Source: Gordonia tangerina (lineage in GTDB: Bacteria; Actinomycetota; Actinomycetes; Mycobacteriales; Mycobacteriaceae). Taken from it: a DNA stretch of 64,000 bases. The stretch is taken from contig NZ_JAKGCU010000007.1 in assembly GCF_021556435.1 (NCBI RefSeq), forward strand, positions 1-64,000, given 5' to 3'. The notes under the pieces were generated by a model. It worked only from the letters and a program-made list of their open reading frames with translations, was not told the DNA's origin and ran no database searches. Positions 56,597 through 63,473 of this stretch are shown here, piece by piece; within the stretch, counting starts at the first letter, position 1, and the number at the start of each line of letters is the position of its first letter. The position numbers and the translations under genes are program-made.

Positions 56597-57399
56597 GCGT
56601 CGTGGCCGACATCGATGTACGAATAGCGCTGTGGCAGTGCGAATCCCGGCCGCTTCAGGTCGAAGCCAACCTGACCCGCCTCGATGCGACGGCGGCTGTG
56701 GCGACGGCGCGCGGAGCGCAGCTGTTGATCGCCCCGGAGATGGTGGTGACCGGCTACGCCATCGGTCCCGATGCGGCCGATCGGCTCGCCGATGCCCCGG
56801 ACGGCCCAGTGGCCCAACGGGTCCGCGACATCGCGCGCAGCCACGACATCGCCATCCTGTACGGCTGCGTGGAGCTTGCCCCCGACGGTCGGCGGTTCAA
56901 TGCCATCCGTCTCGTCGATCGGCTCGGGTCCGCGATCGCCACCCATCACAAGACTCAGCTCTTCGGCGACATCGATCGCCGCATGGTGGCCCCGGGCTCG
57001 TCACGCCCGCCCGTCGTCGAGTGGGCGGGGTGGCGAGTGGGTCTGCTGACCTGTTACGAGGTCGAGTTCCCCGAGTTGGTCCGGTCCTGCGCGCGGCGGG
57101 GAGCGGACCTGATCTGCGTGCCCACTGCGAATATGATCGACTACGACGTTGTGCAGGAAGTGTTGCTGCCGGCGCGCGCGCTGGAAAGCCAGGTCTTCCT
57201 CGCCTACGCCAATTACTGTGGTGCAGAAGGCGATCTGGTCTACGGCGGCCGCAGCACGGTGGTGAGCCCGACGAGTGCGGTGCTGGCGCAGGCTGGACTC
57301 GAGCCGGAGCTGCTCGTCGTCGACCTCGATCGCCCGACCCTCGAGGAGTCGCGCGAGACGTATCCATATCTGCGTGATCTGAGGACGGACGTGTGCTGA
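56593..57399 (+). CDS. Carbon-nitrogen hydrolase, 5-aminovaleramidase (DavA)-like
   Basis: 268 residues from GTG 56593, overlapping the monooxygenase stop (GTGA). Nitrilase-superfamily triad: Glu in LLIAPEMVVTGYA near residue 47, Lys in THHKTQLFGD near 119, Cys in VGLLTCYEVEFPELV near 155. The length equals that of DavA-type omega-amidases. It should hydrolyse the amide made by the upstream oxygenase, releasing ammonia. Ammonia and amines could then pass to the divergent glutamine-synthetase-like enzyme. Confidence 0.85.
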   Translation: MSVVADIDVRIALWQCESRPLQVEANLTRLDATAAVATARGAQLLIAPEMVVTGYAIGPDAADRLADAPDGPVAQRVRDIARSHDIAILYGCVELAPDGRRFNAIRLVDRLGSAIATHHKTQLFGDIDRRMVAPGSSRPPVVEWAGWRVGLLTCYEVEFPELVRSCARRGADLICVPTANMIDYDVVQEVLLPARALESQVFLAYANYCGAEGDLVYGGRSTVVSPTSAVLAQAGLEPELLVVDLDRPTLEESRETYPYLRDLRTDVC

Positions 57400-57701
57400 T
57401 CGGGGTGGGCGCCGGGCGTCAAATGCGTTACACCTGAGGGGAAATTGACTCTGGACAGTCGGCCGTCCGTACCCTACGGTAGCGATACGCATCGAACCTA
57501 CTGGCCAGTAGCGTTTGGTGTGCAGGGGGTCGGTAGCGGGGTCGGTCGGCGGTGGTCGACGGGTTCCGTCATCTCCGGCAAGCGGTTTGAGATTGTTCGA
57601 CGTCGACGCCACTATGCGCGTCGACCGCCGTTCGGGTCGTCATGCTCCTGGTGTCGGGGCTGGGTATGACGCAGGCATCTGCACGTCCGATGAGGGGGAT
57701 C
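57400..57701 (+). promoter_or_regulatory. 302-bp intergenic region with promoter-like hexamers and two palindromes
   Basis: TTGACT (57445-57450) and TACCCT (57470-57475) are 19 bp apart. CCGTA-CCC-TACGG (57467-57479) overlaps the -10, and CTACTGGCCAGTAG (57498-57511) is a perfect 14-bp palindrome just downstream. This is a regulated-promoter layout for the gene at 57702. GAGGGGG at 57692 is its ribosome binding site. Confidence 0.5.
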
Positions 57702-58436
57702 ATGCCCGACACACTTTCCACACGTATCCGCGGCCGGGTCGATGGCTCGGTGCGCAGGCCATCAGCGTTGCTCGAGGCGGTCGAGGTCGAAGAGCTCATC
57801 GTCATTCCCGGCCTCGATGCGTTGCTCGATGCTCCGCAGGAGTTCGCGCTGAGCTTTGACGCGTCGATCGCGCTGTCGGCGATGCTGCGCAAGCATGCTC
57901 ATCGGATCGGCGTCCTGAAGCAGATGGCCGCTGACGAGATCGACGAGAAGAATTGTCGAGCAGAAGATCTGAGGGAGATCCCCGCTTCGCTTCCGGTCCG
58001 GGCGCTCGAGCTCATCGCCGGGCAGTCGCGTTGGGCGGCGGATCCGCAGGGGCTCGCGATCGTGCGCGTCGCGTTTGCGTTTGTCGCGGTGTATTCGTTG
58101 ACCGATCCGACCAACTGTCACACCGCCTCGCGTGCACTGCATCTGCGTCCGCGACCCCTCCACGGCGACCGCGCGCTGCTGCGTGCAGTGCTGAGCGCGG
58201 CGGTGCCGGTGCTCGACGGATCGTGCGCGGGATTGCTGCCGATCTATCTGAGCAAGGCGAGTGCCTTTTTCGCCGATCCGGACCACACCCGATGGTCGGC
58301 GCCATTCGACCGACGGTGCGCTGACGCCCGCTCGTCGTCGCTGCTCGATTACAACCCGGATGCGTTGGGTGAGGGCTGCCGGGCGATCGGCCTGGCGCAC
58401 TCTGCGCTGCGCCTCTCGGGCCGAGCGTCGAACTGA
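57702..58436 (+). CDS. Hypothetical protein
   Basis: 244 residues from ATG 57702 (MPDTLSTRIRGRV), chosen for the GAGGGGG just upstream; ATG 57690 is also possible. It is not recognised. Mostly helical by composition; residues about 100-135 are hydrophobic (VRVAFAFVAVYSLTD) but too short and mixed to be a sure membrane span. Four cysteines are spread along it (EKNCRAEDL, TNCHTASR, GSCAGLLPIY, DRRCADARS, plus EGCRAIG near the end). No signal peptide. It has its own elaborate upstream region, suggesting regulated expression. Codon use is like its neighbours, so it is very likely a real gene. Confidence 0.65.
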   Translation: MPDTLSTRIRGRVDGSVRRPSALLEAVEVEELIVIPGLDALLDAPQEFALSFDASIALSAMLRKHAHRIGVLKQMAADEIDEKNCRAEDLREIPASLPVRALELIAGQSRWAADPQGLAIVRVAFAFVAVYSLTDPTNCHTASRALHLRPRPLHGDRALLRAVLSAAVPVLDGSCAGLLPIYLSKASAFFADPDHTRWSAPFDRRCADARSSSLLDYNPDALGEGCRAIGLAHSALRLSGRASN

Positions 58437-58866
58437 CCTGCGATGTTCTCGTGATCGTGGTTCGGGTCACGAATGTTCACTCAGTGTGCCGCGAACCACT
58501 TTACAAGTAGGCGGCTTTACCCTAGCGTAGGTTACGCGGCGGTAAGCTACTTTCCGGTAGGTGGGTTGAGGATGGCATCTGCGCATGTCAGAGGGTTTTA
58601 TTTGTCCCGTCAGAGTGCGATGGACGCACCGACGGGGCGTCGCTGCGCAGTGTGTCGAGCGCTCTGCTGACCGCGGATCGGTCGATTTCGGTGGACGGGC
58701 GTGCTGCCGCGTCCGACGGATCTCGACCAGCACACGTCGACGCAGGGGAGGGCGTCGTTCGAGGGGTCGGGTCGGGTCGATCGTGCTGCCGTGGCAACCG
58801 GTCGCCCCGACCCGACGCAGTCGCCGAACCGGGTGTGCAGTCCAGGTGGCGCAGTAGGCTGAACGG
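58437..58866 (+). other. 430-bp intergenic region with nested dyad and a possible micro-ORF
   Basis: A nested inverted repeat lies at 58505-58552: AAGTAG with CTACTT, TTACC (58517) with GGTAA (58541), and GCGTA (58525) with TACGC (58533), sharing a centre near 58531. Local base composition is richer in A/T than the surroundings. A 32-codon frame (ATG 58572 to stop at 58670, MASAHVRGFYLSRQSAMDAP, ending CAVCRALC) follows directly, but without a well-placed ribosome binding site. No other gene is supported before dinB at 58867. Confidence 0.4.
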
Positions 58867-59991
58867 GTGGTCGATGCAGCACGACGTCATCGATGGCTGA
58901 TCCATGTGGACCTCGATCAGTTCCAGGTCTCTGTCGAGCGACTGCGCAGTCCGGAGCTCGTGGGCGTGCCGGTGATCGTGGGCGGCAACGGGGACCCGAC
59001 CGAGGCACGCAAGGTCGTCACATGCGCCTCCTACGAGGCGCGCGCGGTCGGCGTGCGAGCGGGGATGCCTTTGCGCGCAGCGCATCGCAAGATGCCGGAC
59101 GCGGTCTACCTGCCGCTCGACGTACCCGCCTACGATGTGGCCTCCGCCGACGTCATGGCTGTGCTGCGGGCCTCGGGCCATCCGCTCGAGGTGTGGGGCT
59201 GGGACGAGGCCTATCTGGGTGTCGAGCCGATCGACGGACCAGCCGTGGCCGACCGCAGCTCGATCGGCGAACTGGCCCGGCGCATCCGGGCCGACGTGTT
59301 CGAACGCACCGGCCTGCAGTGCTCTATCGGGATCTCCGACAACAAGCAACGCGCCAAGATGGCCACCGGTTTCGCGAAGAAGCCGGAACCGGTGTCAAGG
59401 GCACTCGCAGCGTTCGACATCGACAAGGTCTACCTGCTCGACGAACAGAACTGGCTGGCCCTGATGGGCAACCGGCCCTGTCGCGACCTGTGGAGCGTGG
59501 GGCCCAAAACCGCCGCCAAGCTCGGCTCACACGAGGTGGAGACCGTCGAGCAACTGATCGCCACCCCGCGCGAGCAGCTGATCGAGATCTTCGGTCCCCA
59601 TCAGGGCAACTGGCTCTACGTGCTGTGCCGGGGCGGCGGTGACGCCACGATCACCGAGGAACCCTGGCTCGCCCGCTCGCATTCCAAGTCACGCACCTAT
59701 CCCACCGATCTCGCCGATCGTGACGAGATGCGCTCGGCAGCTCTGGAACTGACCCGCGACCTGTTGACCGAGATCGTCGCCGAGGAGCGCGTGGTGTTCC
59801 GGGTGGCCGTCACGGTGCGGACCACGACCTTCTACACGCGGACCAAGTCGCGCAAGCTCGCCGCGCCCACCACCGGCTACGACGACATCGCGCCGGTCGT
59901 CGGCGAACTGCTCGGCGCCTTCGAACTCGAGCGTCCCGTGCGGCTGCTCGGCGTGCGGTGCGATCTGGTGATGCCGGAGGAGGACGACTGA
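58867..59991 (+). CDS. dinB2: DNA polymerase IV, DinB2-type Y-family polymerase
   Basis: 374 residues from GTG 58867. Y-family palm motifs: HVDLDQFQVSVE (Asp15 catalytic) and WGWDEAYLGV (Asp-Glu catalytic). The opening VGVPVIVGGNGDPTEARKVV and ASYEARAVGVRAGMPLRAA match mycobacterial DinB2. In most DinB proteins the residue after the conserved Phe of DxDxF is an aromatic steric gate that excludes ribonucleotides; here it is Gln20. Mycobacterium DinB2 has Leu there and readily uses ribonucleotides. The thumb/little-finger part (WSVGPKTAAKLGSHEVETVE, SRTYPTDLADRDEM) is complete. No beta-clamp motif was confirmed. The stop overlaps the lipase start. Confidence 0.9.
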   Translation: MVDAARRHRWLIHVDLDQFQVSVERLRSPELVGVPVIVGGNGDPTEARKVVTCASYEARAVGVRAGMPLRAAHRKMPDAVYLPLDVPAYDVASADVMAVLRASGHPLEVWGWDEAYLGVEPIDGPAVADRSSIGELARRIRADVFERTGLQCSIGISDNKQRAKMATGFAKKPEPVSRALAAFDIDKVYLLDEQNWLALMGNRPCRDLWSVGPKTAAKLGSHEVETVEQLIATPREQLIEIFGPHQGNWLYVLCRGGGDATITEEPWLARSHSKSRTYPTDLADRDEMRSAALELTRDLLTEIVAEERVVFRVAVTVRTTTFYTRTKSRKLAAPTTGYDDIAPVVGELLGAFELERPVRLLGVRCDLVMPEEDD

Positions 59992-60962
59992 TGCGGGTAT
60001 GGCTGTGGCCGGTGATGGTCCTCGTCGGCACGGCGGTCATGGCGGCCGCGGGAATCGCTGCGGTGTCCCACGCCCCGGCCGCAGCGACTCCACGCCCGTT
60101 GCCGGTCGTCTACGACTTCACCGCCGGTATCGGTGCCGAGCTCTCCCACCCGGGCGGGTCGCTGCCGGGCACCAACGACTTCGGCTGCCGGCCGTCGCGG
60201 AGCCATCCGCGTCCGGTGATCCTGGTGCACGGCACCGGCGGTGGGCGGCAGACCAACTGGGCCACGCTGGCGCCGGTGCTGCACAACGCCGGCTACTGCG
60301 TGTTCGCACTCACCTACGGGTCGTTGTCGACGGTGTGGCCGGCCTCGGCACTCGGCGGACTGGGGCCGAAGGTCGACAGCGCCTGGCAGGTCAAGGCGTT
60401 CGCCGACCACGTGATGGCGGCGACCGATGCTCGTCAGGTGGACATCGTCGGTCATTCGCAGGGCACCGAGATCCCCACGTATTGGATGAAATATCTCGGG
60501 GGGCGCGACAAGGTCGCCCACTATGTGTCGTTGGCGCCGTACTGGCGACAGGATCCCGACTCCGACGACAGTCGCGGCGAGGCGATCGACACGTTCCGCC
60601 GGGCGCTCGGCATCGGGCGGCCCTCGCGTCCGGCATGCCCCGAGTGCGTCGCACCACCCGCGGACACGTCGTTCAATCAGGCAGTGCGGCAACCGACTCC
60701 CTATCTGCCTGGCGTCACCTACACCAACATCGTGACCCGCGACGACGAGATCGTGACCCCGTACAGCAACGGGATTCTCGACGGCCCGCCCGGCACCGAC
60801 GTCAGGAACGTCGTCGTGCAGGACGGCTGCCCGATCGATCGTTCCGACCACGCCTCGATCACCTCGAACCGACGCAGCGCGGCGCTGGTACTCGGCGCCC
60901 TGGACCCCACCCACGCGCCGCCGGTGCCGTGCGTGGCGGTGCCCCCCTTCACCGGCGCCTGA
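59991..60962 (+). CDS. Secreted class 2-type lipase/esterase
   Basis: 323 residues from ATG 59991 (TGATG overlap with dinB2). Signal peptide of about 38 residues (VWLWPVMVLVGTAVMAAAGI, then SHAPAAATP). Alpha/beta hydrolase: oxyanion region PVILVHGTGGG near residue 73, nucleophile elbow VGHSQGTE near 152, an Asp in NIVTRDDEIVTPYSNG near 246, and His in SDHASITSN near 290. Six cysteines suggest disulphides. It resembles actinobacterial secreted triacylglycerol lipases. Coupling to a DNA polymerase gene is unusual and may only reflect gene packing. Confidence 0.87.
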   Translation: MRVWLWPVMVLVGTAVMAAAGIAAVSHAPAAATPRPLPVVYDFTAGIGAELSHPGGSLPGTNDFGCRPSRSHPRPVILVHGTGGGRQTNWATLAPVLHNAGYCVFALTYGSLSTVWPASALGGLGPKVDSAWQVKAFADHVMAATDARQVDIVGHSQGTEIPTYWMKYLGGRDKVAHYVSLAPYWRQDPDSDDSRGEAIDTFRRALGIGRPSRPACPECVAPPADTSFNQAVRQPTPYLPGVTYTNIVTRDDEIVTPYSNGILDGPPGTDVRNVVVQDGCPIDRSDHASITSNRRSAALVLGALDPTHAPPVPCVAVPPFTGA

Positions 60963-61010
60963 GGCGGACGTGCTGATCGAGTGGCCACCGCGGACTCGAC
61001 ACCGCATCGT

Positions 61011-61070
61011 CGCGCGCCCAGCGGTCATTCGCGCGCGCAGTTTCGCGCGCGCAAGATCGCTGGACGCGCG
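61011..61070. terminator. GC-rich hairpin between convergent lipase and sixA-like genes
   Basis: CGCGCGCCCAGCG (61011-61023) pairs with CGCTGGACGCGCG (61058-61070) with one mismatch. The loop contains two copies of TTCGCGCGCGCA, themselves able to pair. It fills the 111-bp gap between convergent genes and probably ends both transcripts. Confidence 0.6.
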
Positions 61071-61073
61071 ATG

Positions 61074-61559
61074 TCACTCGCGCGGGATGCGCACGCCGAC
61101 GAGTCGGGCGTCGGGGTCGACGCCGAGTCCGACACGATCCCAGTCGGTGCCCACGGTGACGACGGCGTAGGCGGAGGTGGGGAAGCGCTCGATGGAGCCG
61201 TCGGCATCGAGGGTCAGTGCCGTGGCCGGCATTCCCGGCTCGTGGCCGACCACCAGCACGGTGGACGCATCGGCGGGTGCGTGCACCCGAACGGCCTCGA
61301 GTACTTCGTCGGGCGACCCGCCGTAGACGTCGTCGACGTAGACCACCGGCGCGTCGACGCCGGTACGGTCCAGGGTCTGCCGGGTGCGGGTGGCCGTCGA
61401 GCAGATCACTGCGTCGATGCGCAGGCCCTCGTCGGTCATCCAGCGTCCGGCCAGAGCCGCCTCACGCCGGCCGCGGTCGGCCAGTGGTCGGTCATGGTCA
61501 CCGACGCCGGCCGGATATCCGGACTTTCCGTGTCGCATCAGCACCAGCGTGCGACTCAT
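61074..61559 (-). CDS. SixA-like histidine phosphatase
   Basis: 161 residues, a compact histidine-phosphatase-superfamily protein. The phosphoenzyme motif LMRHGKSG is at residues 7-14, a second arginine lies in STATRTRQT near 55, and the second catalytic His is in VVGHEPGM near 105. The size fits SixA-type phosphohistidine phosphatases rather than phosphoglycerate mutases. The substrate (a phosphohistidine protein or a small phosphate ester) is unknown. Its ATG overlaps the stop of the upstream small gene (ATGA), so the two are coupled. Confidence 0.87.
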   Translation of the reverse strand: MSRTLVLMRHGKSGYPAGVGDHDRPLADRGRREAALAGRWMTDEGLRIDAVICSTATRTRQTLDRTGVDAPVVYVDDVYGGSPDEVLEAVRVHAPADASTVLVVGHEPGMPATALTLDADGSIERFPTSAYAVVTVGTDWDRVGLGVDPDARLVGVRIPRE

Positions 61560-61852
61560 GCGGCACCGCTGTCGGGCCGGCGCATCGCGGCGTCACGGGT
61601 GGCGCCGACATCGTGGGCGATGGTGCGCAGCAGCGTCACCGTGGCACGCCACGCGGCGGCCTCCTGGCGGCAGTAGGCCGCCTCGTCGTCGGCGCCCGAC
61701 GCCAGGTGCTCGTCGGCAAGCTCGTCGAATTCGATGTACTCGTCGACAGCCTCGTCGATCAGGCCGACCACGGCATCGGGCGACGCGCACACCACGGTGA
61801 TGGTGTCGCCGTCGAGGGTCATCAGGCGTTCGAGATCGGACTGGTACCGCAT
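61556..61852 (-). CDS. Hypothetical protein coupled to the SixA-like phosphatase
   Basis: 98 residues. Acidic and helical: DEAVDEYIEFDELADEHLAS near residue 33, then a basic helix, WRATVTLLRTIAHDV. No domain is recognised. The ATGA overlap with the phosphatase gene downstream and normal codon use support a real gene. It could be a partner or regulator of the phosphatase; that is a guess from coupling only. Confidence 0.72.
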   Translation of the reverse strand: MRYQSDLERLMTLDGDTITVVCASPDAVVGLIDEAVDEYIEFDELADEHLASGADDEAAYCRQEAAAWRATVTLLRTIAHDVGATRDAAMRRPDSGAA

Positions 61853-61957
61853 GATCCCAACTTACGACGCGGAGCCGACAAGGTGCGGTATCCACACCGT
61901 GAGCAGCGTACTTCCAGGATGGTTGAACCGTGGGACGCGATCGCTAAGGTGGGCCGG

Positions 61958-62818
61958 GTGCATACCTGGGTTCCCGCGCTGCTGTCGGTGACGGCGGCCG
62001 TTCTGATCGCAGGTGGCACCGTGATGCGTCAGCGGGCCTCCTATGCCAGCGGGGCGATAGCGCGCGGCTGGTGGTTGGGTGCGGTCGTGGCAGTGACCGG
62101 ATTCGGGGCGCAGGCCGCCGCGCTTGGACTCGGGTCCATCCTGCTGGTGCAACCGCTGGTGGTGCTCGCCATCCTGTTCGCGCTGCCGATGGAGGCCTGG
62201 GCCGACCATCGGTGGCCGCTGCGGATCGAGTGGGCGTGGGGTGCGGTGCTGGTCGCCTGCGTGACCGTGTTCCTGGCCATCTCGCGCCCCGAACCGTCGG
62301 CGCGACGGCCCGACGAGCTGTTGGTGGTGGTGACCGTCGGCGCGGTCATCGTGGGCGTGCTCTGTTGTGTCATCGTGGCCGAGCGATCCAACCGGCACTA
62401 CAAGTCGCTGTGTTACGGGATCGCGGCGGGTACGTTGTTCGGCGTCTCGGCGCTGCTGGTGAAGGCGGTCGCGGTGCGTCTGATCCACGACCTCAACCGC
62501 GCCCTGCTGTATCCCGAGCTCTACCTGTTCGCGGTGGTGGGAGTAGCGGCGATCTTCATGCAGCAGCGCGCATTCGGCGCCGGTGAGCTGCAGACGTCGT
62601 TTCCCGCTCTGACCGTGATGGAACTGGCGGTGTCCATGGCACTCGGGGTGGCGCTGCTCGGCGAGAACCTCAAGGTCTCGGTGCCCACGGCCTTGTTCCT
62701 CGGCGCGGTGCTCGCCGTGATGGTGCGTGCGGTCCTGGAACTGACAAAGCTCGCCGCGGTGCGCGCGGAGGAGATCGCGCACCGCGCTCACCGGCCGGAC
62801 GGGTCGAGCCTCAGCTGA
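61958..62818 (+). CDS. DMT-superfamily (EamA/NIPA-like) membrane transporter
   Basis: 286 residues from GTG 61958, with AAGGTGGG upstream; ATG 61919 would add 13 residues. Nine or ten hydrophobic helices fill most of the protein, beginning WVPALLSVTAAVLIAGGTVM. Repeated small-residue helices such as GFGAQAAALGLGSILLVQPL and a cytoplasmic basic tail (RAEEIAHRAHRP) fit the drug/metabolite transporter superfamily. Substrate unknown; related mycobacterial proteins are unassigned. Its 3' end overlaps the 3' end of the flavodoxin pseudogene by 8 bp. Confidence 0.82.
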   Translation: MHTWVPALLSVTAAVLIAGGTVMRQRASYASGAIARGWWLGAVVAVTGFGAQAAALGLGSILLVQPLVVLAILFALPMEAWADHRWPLRIEWAWGAVLVACVTVFLAISRPEPSARRPDELLVVVTVGAVIVGVLCCVIVAERSNRHYKSLCYGIAAGTLFGVSALLVKAVAVRLIHDLNRALLYPELYLFAVVGVAAIFMQQRAFGAGELQTSFPALTVMELAVSMALGVALLGENLKVSVPTALFLGAVLAVMVRAVLELTKLAAVRAEEIAHRAHRPDGSSLS

Positions 62819-63273
62819 CCGACACCGGGTCGATCAGACCGCTGATTCCCCGCGCCCACTCCTCGGCAAGTTTCGCCGGCTTGATCGCCGACGAGTTGTC
62901 GTGCCGCGCATGCTCGCCGACCTGGGTGGCGCCGCGGGAGACGAGCATGCCGGCGATGATCTCACCGCCGCGATTGAAGGTCTCGCCGTAGACGGGTGTC
63001 ACCGAGGCCGAACAGTGCGAATCGCAGGCCGGTCAGGTCGGGGTTCACCTCGTCGAGCTCGTCGGCGAACGGCTCGGCGCCGGTGGGTAGCTCGCCTTCG
63101 CCATAGGTGGAACAGACGGCGATCAGGAAATCGGCCGGGTCGAGATCCTCGACCGCGAACTCGCTCATGTCATAGATCGACGGATCGTGCTCGGCGGCGA
63201 GCACATCGGCGATGGCGTCGGCAACCAATTCGCAGTTGCCGGTCTCGGTGCCGTAGAGGATGACGACGGACAT
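62811..63273 (-). pseudogene. Flavodoxin/MioC-like domain protein with a frameshift
   Basis: ATG 63273 begins MSVVILYGTETGNCELVADA, the FMN phosphate-binding loop (T-E-T-G-N) of flavodoxins, followed by STYGEGELPTGAEPF and RFALFGLGD. At about 63000 the frame breaks: GGTGACACCCGTCTACGG reads TRLRR and soon stops, whereas dropping one C gives the family motif GLGDTVYGETFNRGGEIIAG, which continues to VSVS (stop 62811). The restored product would be about 153 residues, a normal size. Either a recent one-base insertion or a base-calling error in ACCC. A candidate iron-box lies upstream. Confidence 0.85.
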
Positions 63274-63332
63274 GGCTGGTACCCCTTTCGATGTCGCGCT
63301 CTCGGGAGACACAACTCCACAAGCCAGACTAT

Positions 63333-63351
63333 CGAGGTGAGGCTACCCTAA
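63333..63351. promoter_or_regulatory. Candidate IdeR/DtxR iron box
   Basis: CGAGGTGAGGCTACCCTAA matches the actinobacterial iron-box consensus TTAGGTTAGGCTAACCTAA at 15 of 19 positions, including the central AGGCTA. It is 60 bp upstream of the flavodoxin-like start (minus strand) and 120 bp before mmsA. Flavodoxins typically replace ferredoxin under iron limitation, so repression by an iron regulator is plausible. Confidence 0.6.
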
Positions 63352-63387
63352 CCATCTCGGAATGGACAACCCGCAGGTGGGAGGGGG

Positions 63388-63415
63388 TTGCGAAAATACT
63401 TGGATGTCCTACTAT
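63388..63415 (+). promoter_or_regulatory. Candidate promoter of mmsA
   Basis: TTGCGA (63388-63393) and TACTAT (63410-63415) are 16 bp apart, about 60 bp before the mmsA GTG. Plausible sigma-A-like hexamers. Confidence 0.5.
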
Positions 63416-63473
63416 TGATGCGGAAGCCGGTCCTGCCGGCATTGCCCCGACTCTCGAATCAGGTGATCTCCTC

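Noticed and set aside
58467-58733. An 88-codon minus-strand frame upstream of dinB2
   Set aside because: Arg/Thr/Pro-rich composition, no ribosome binding site and no recognisable motif.
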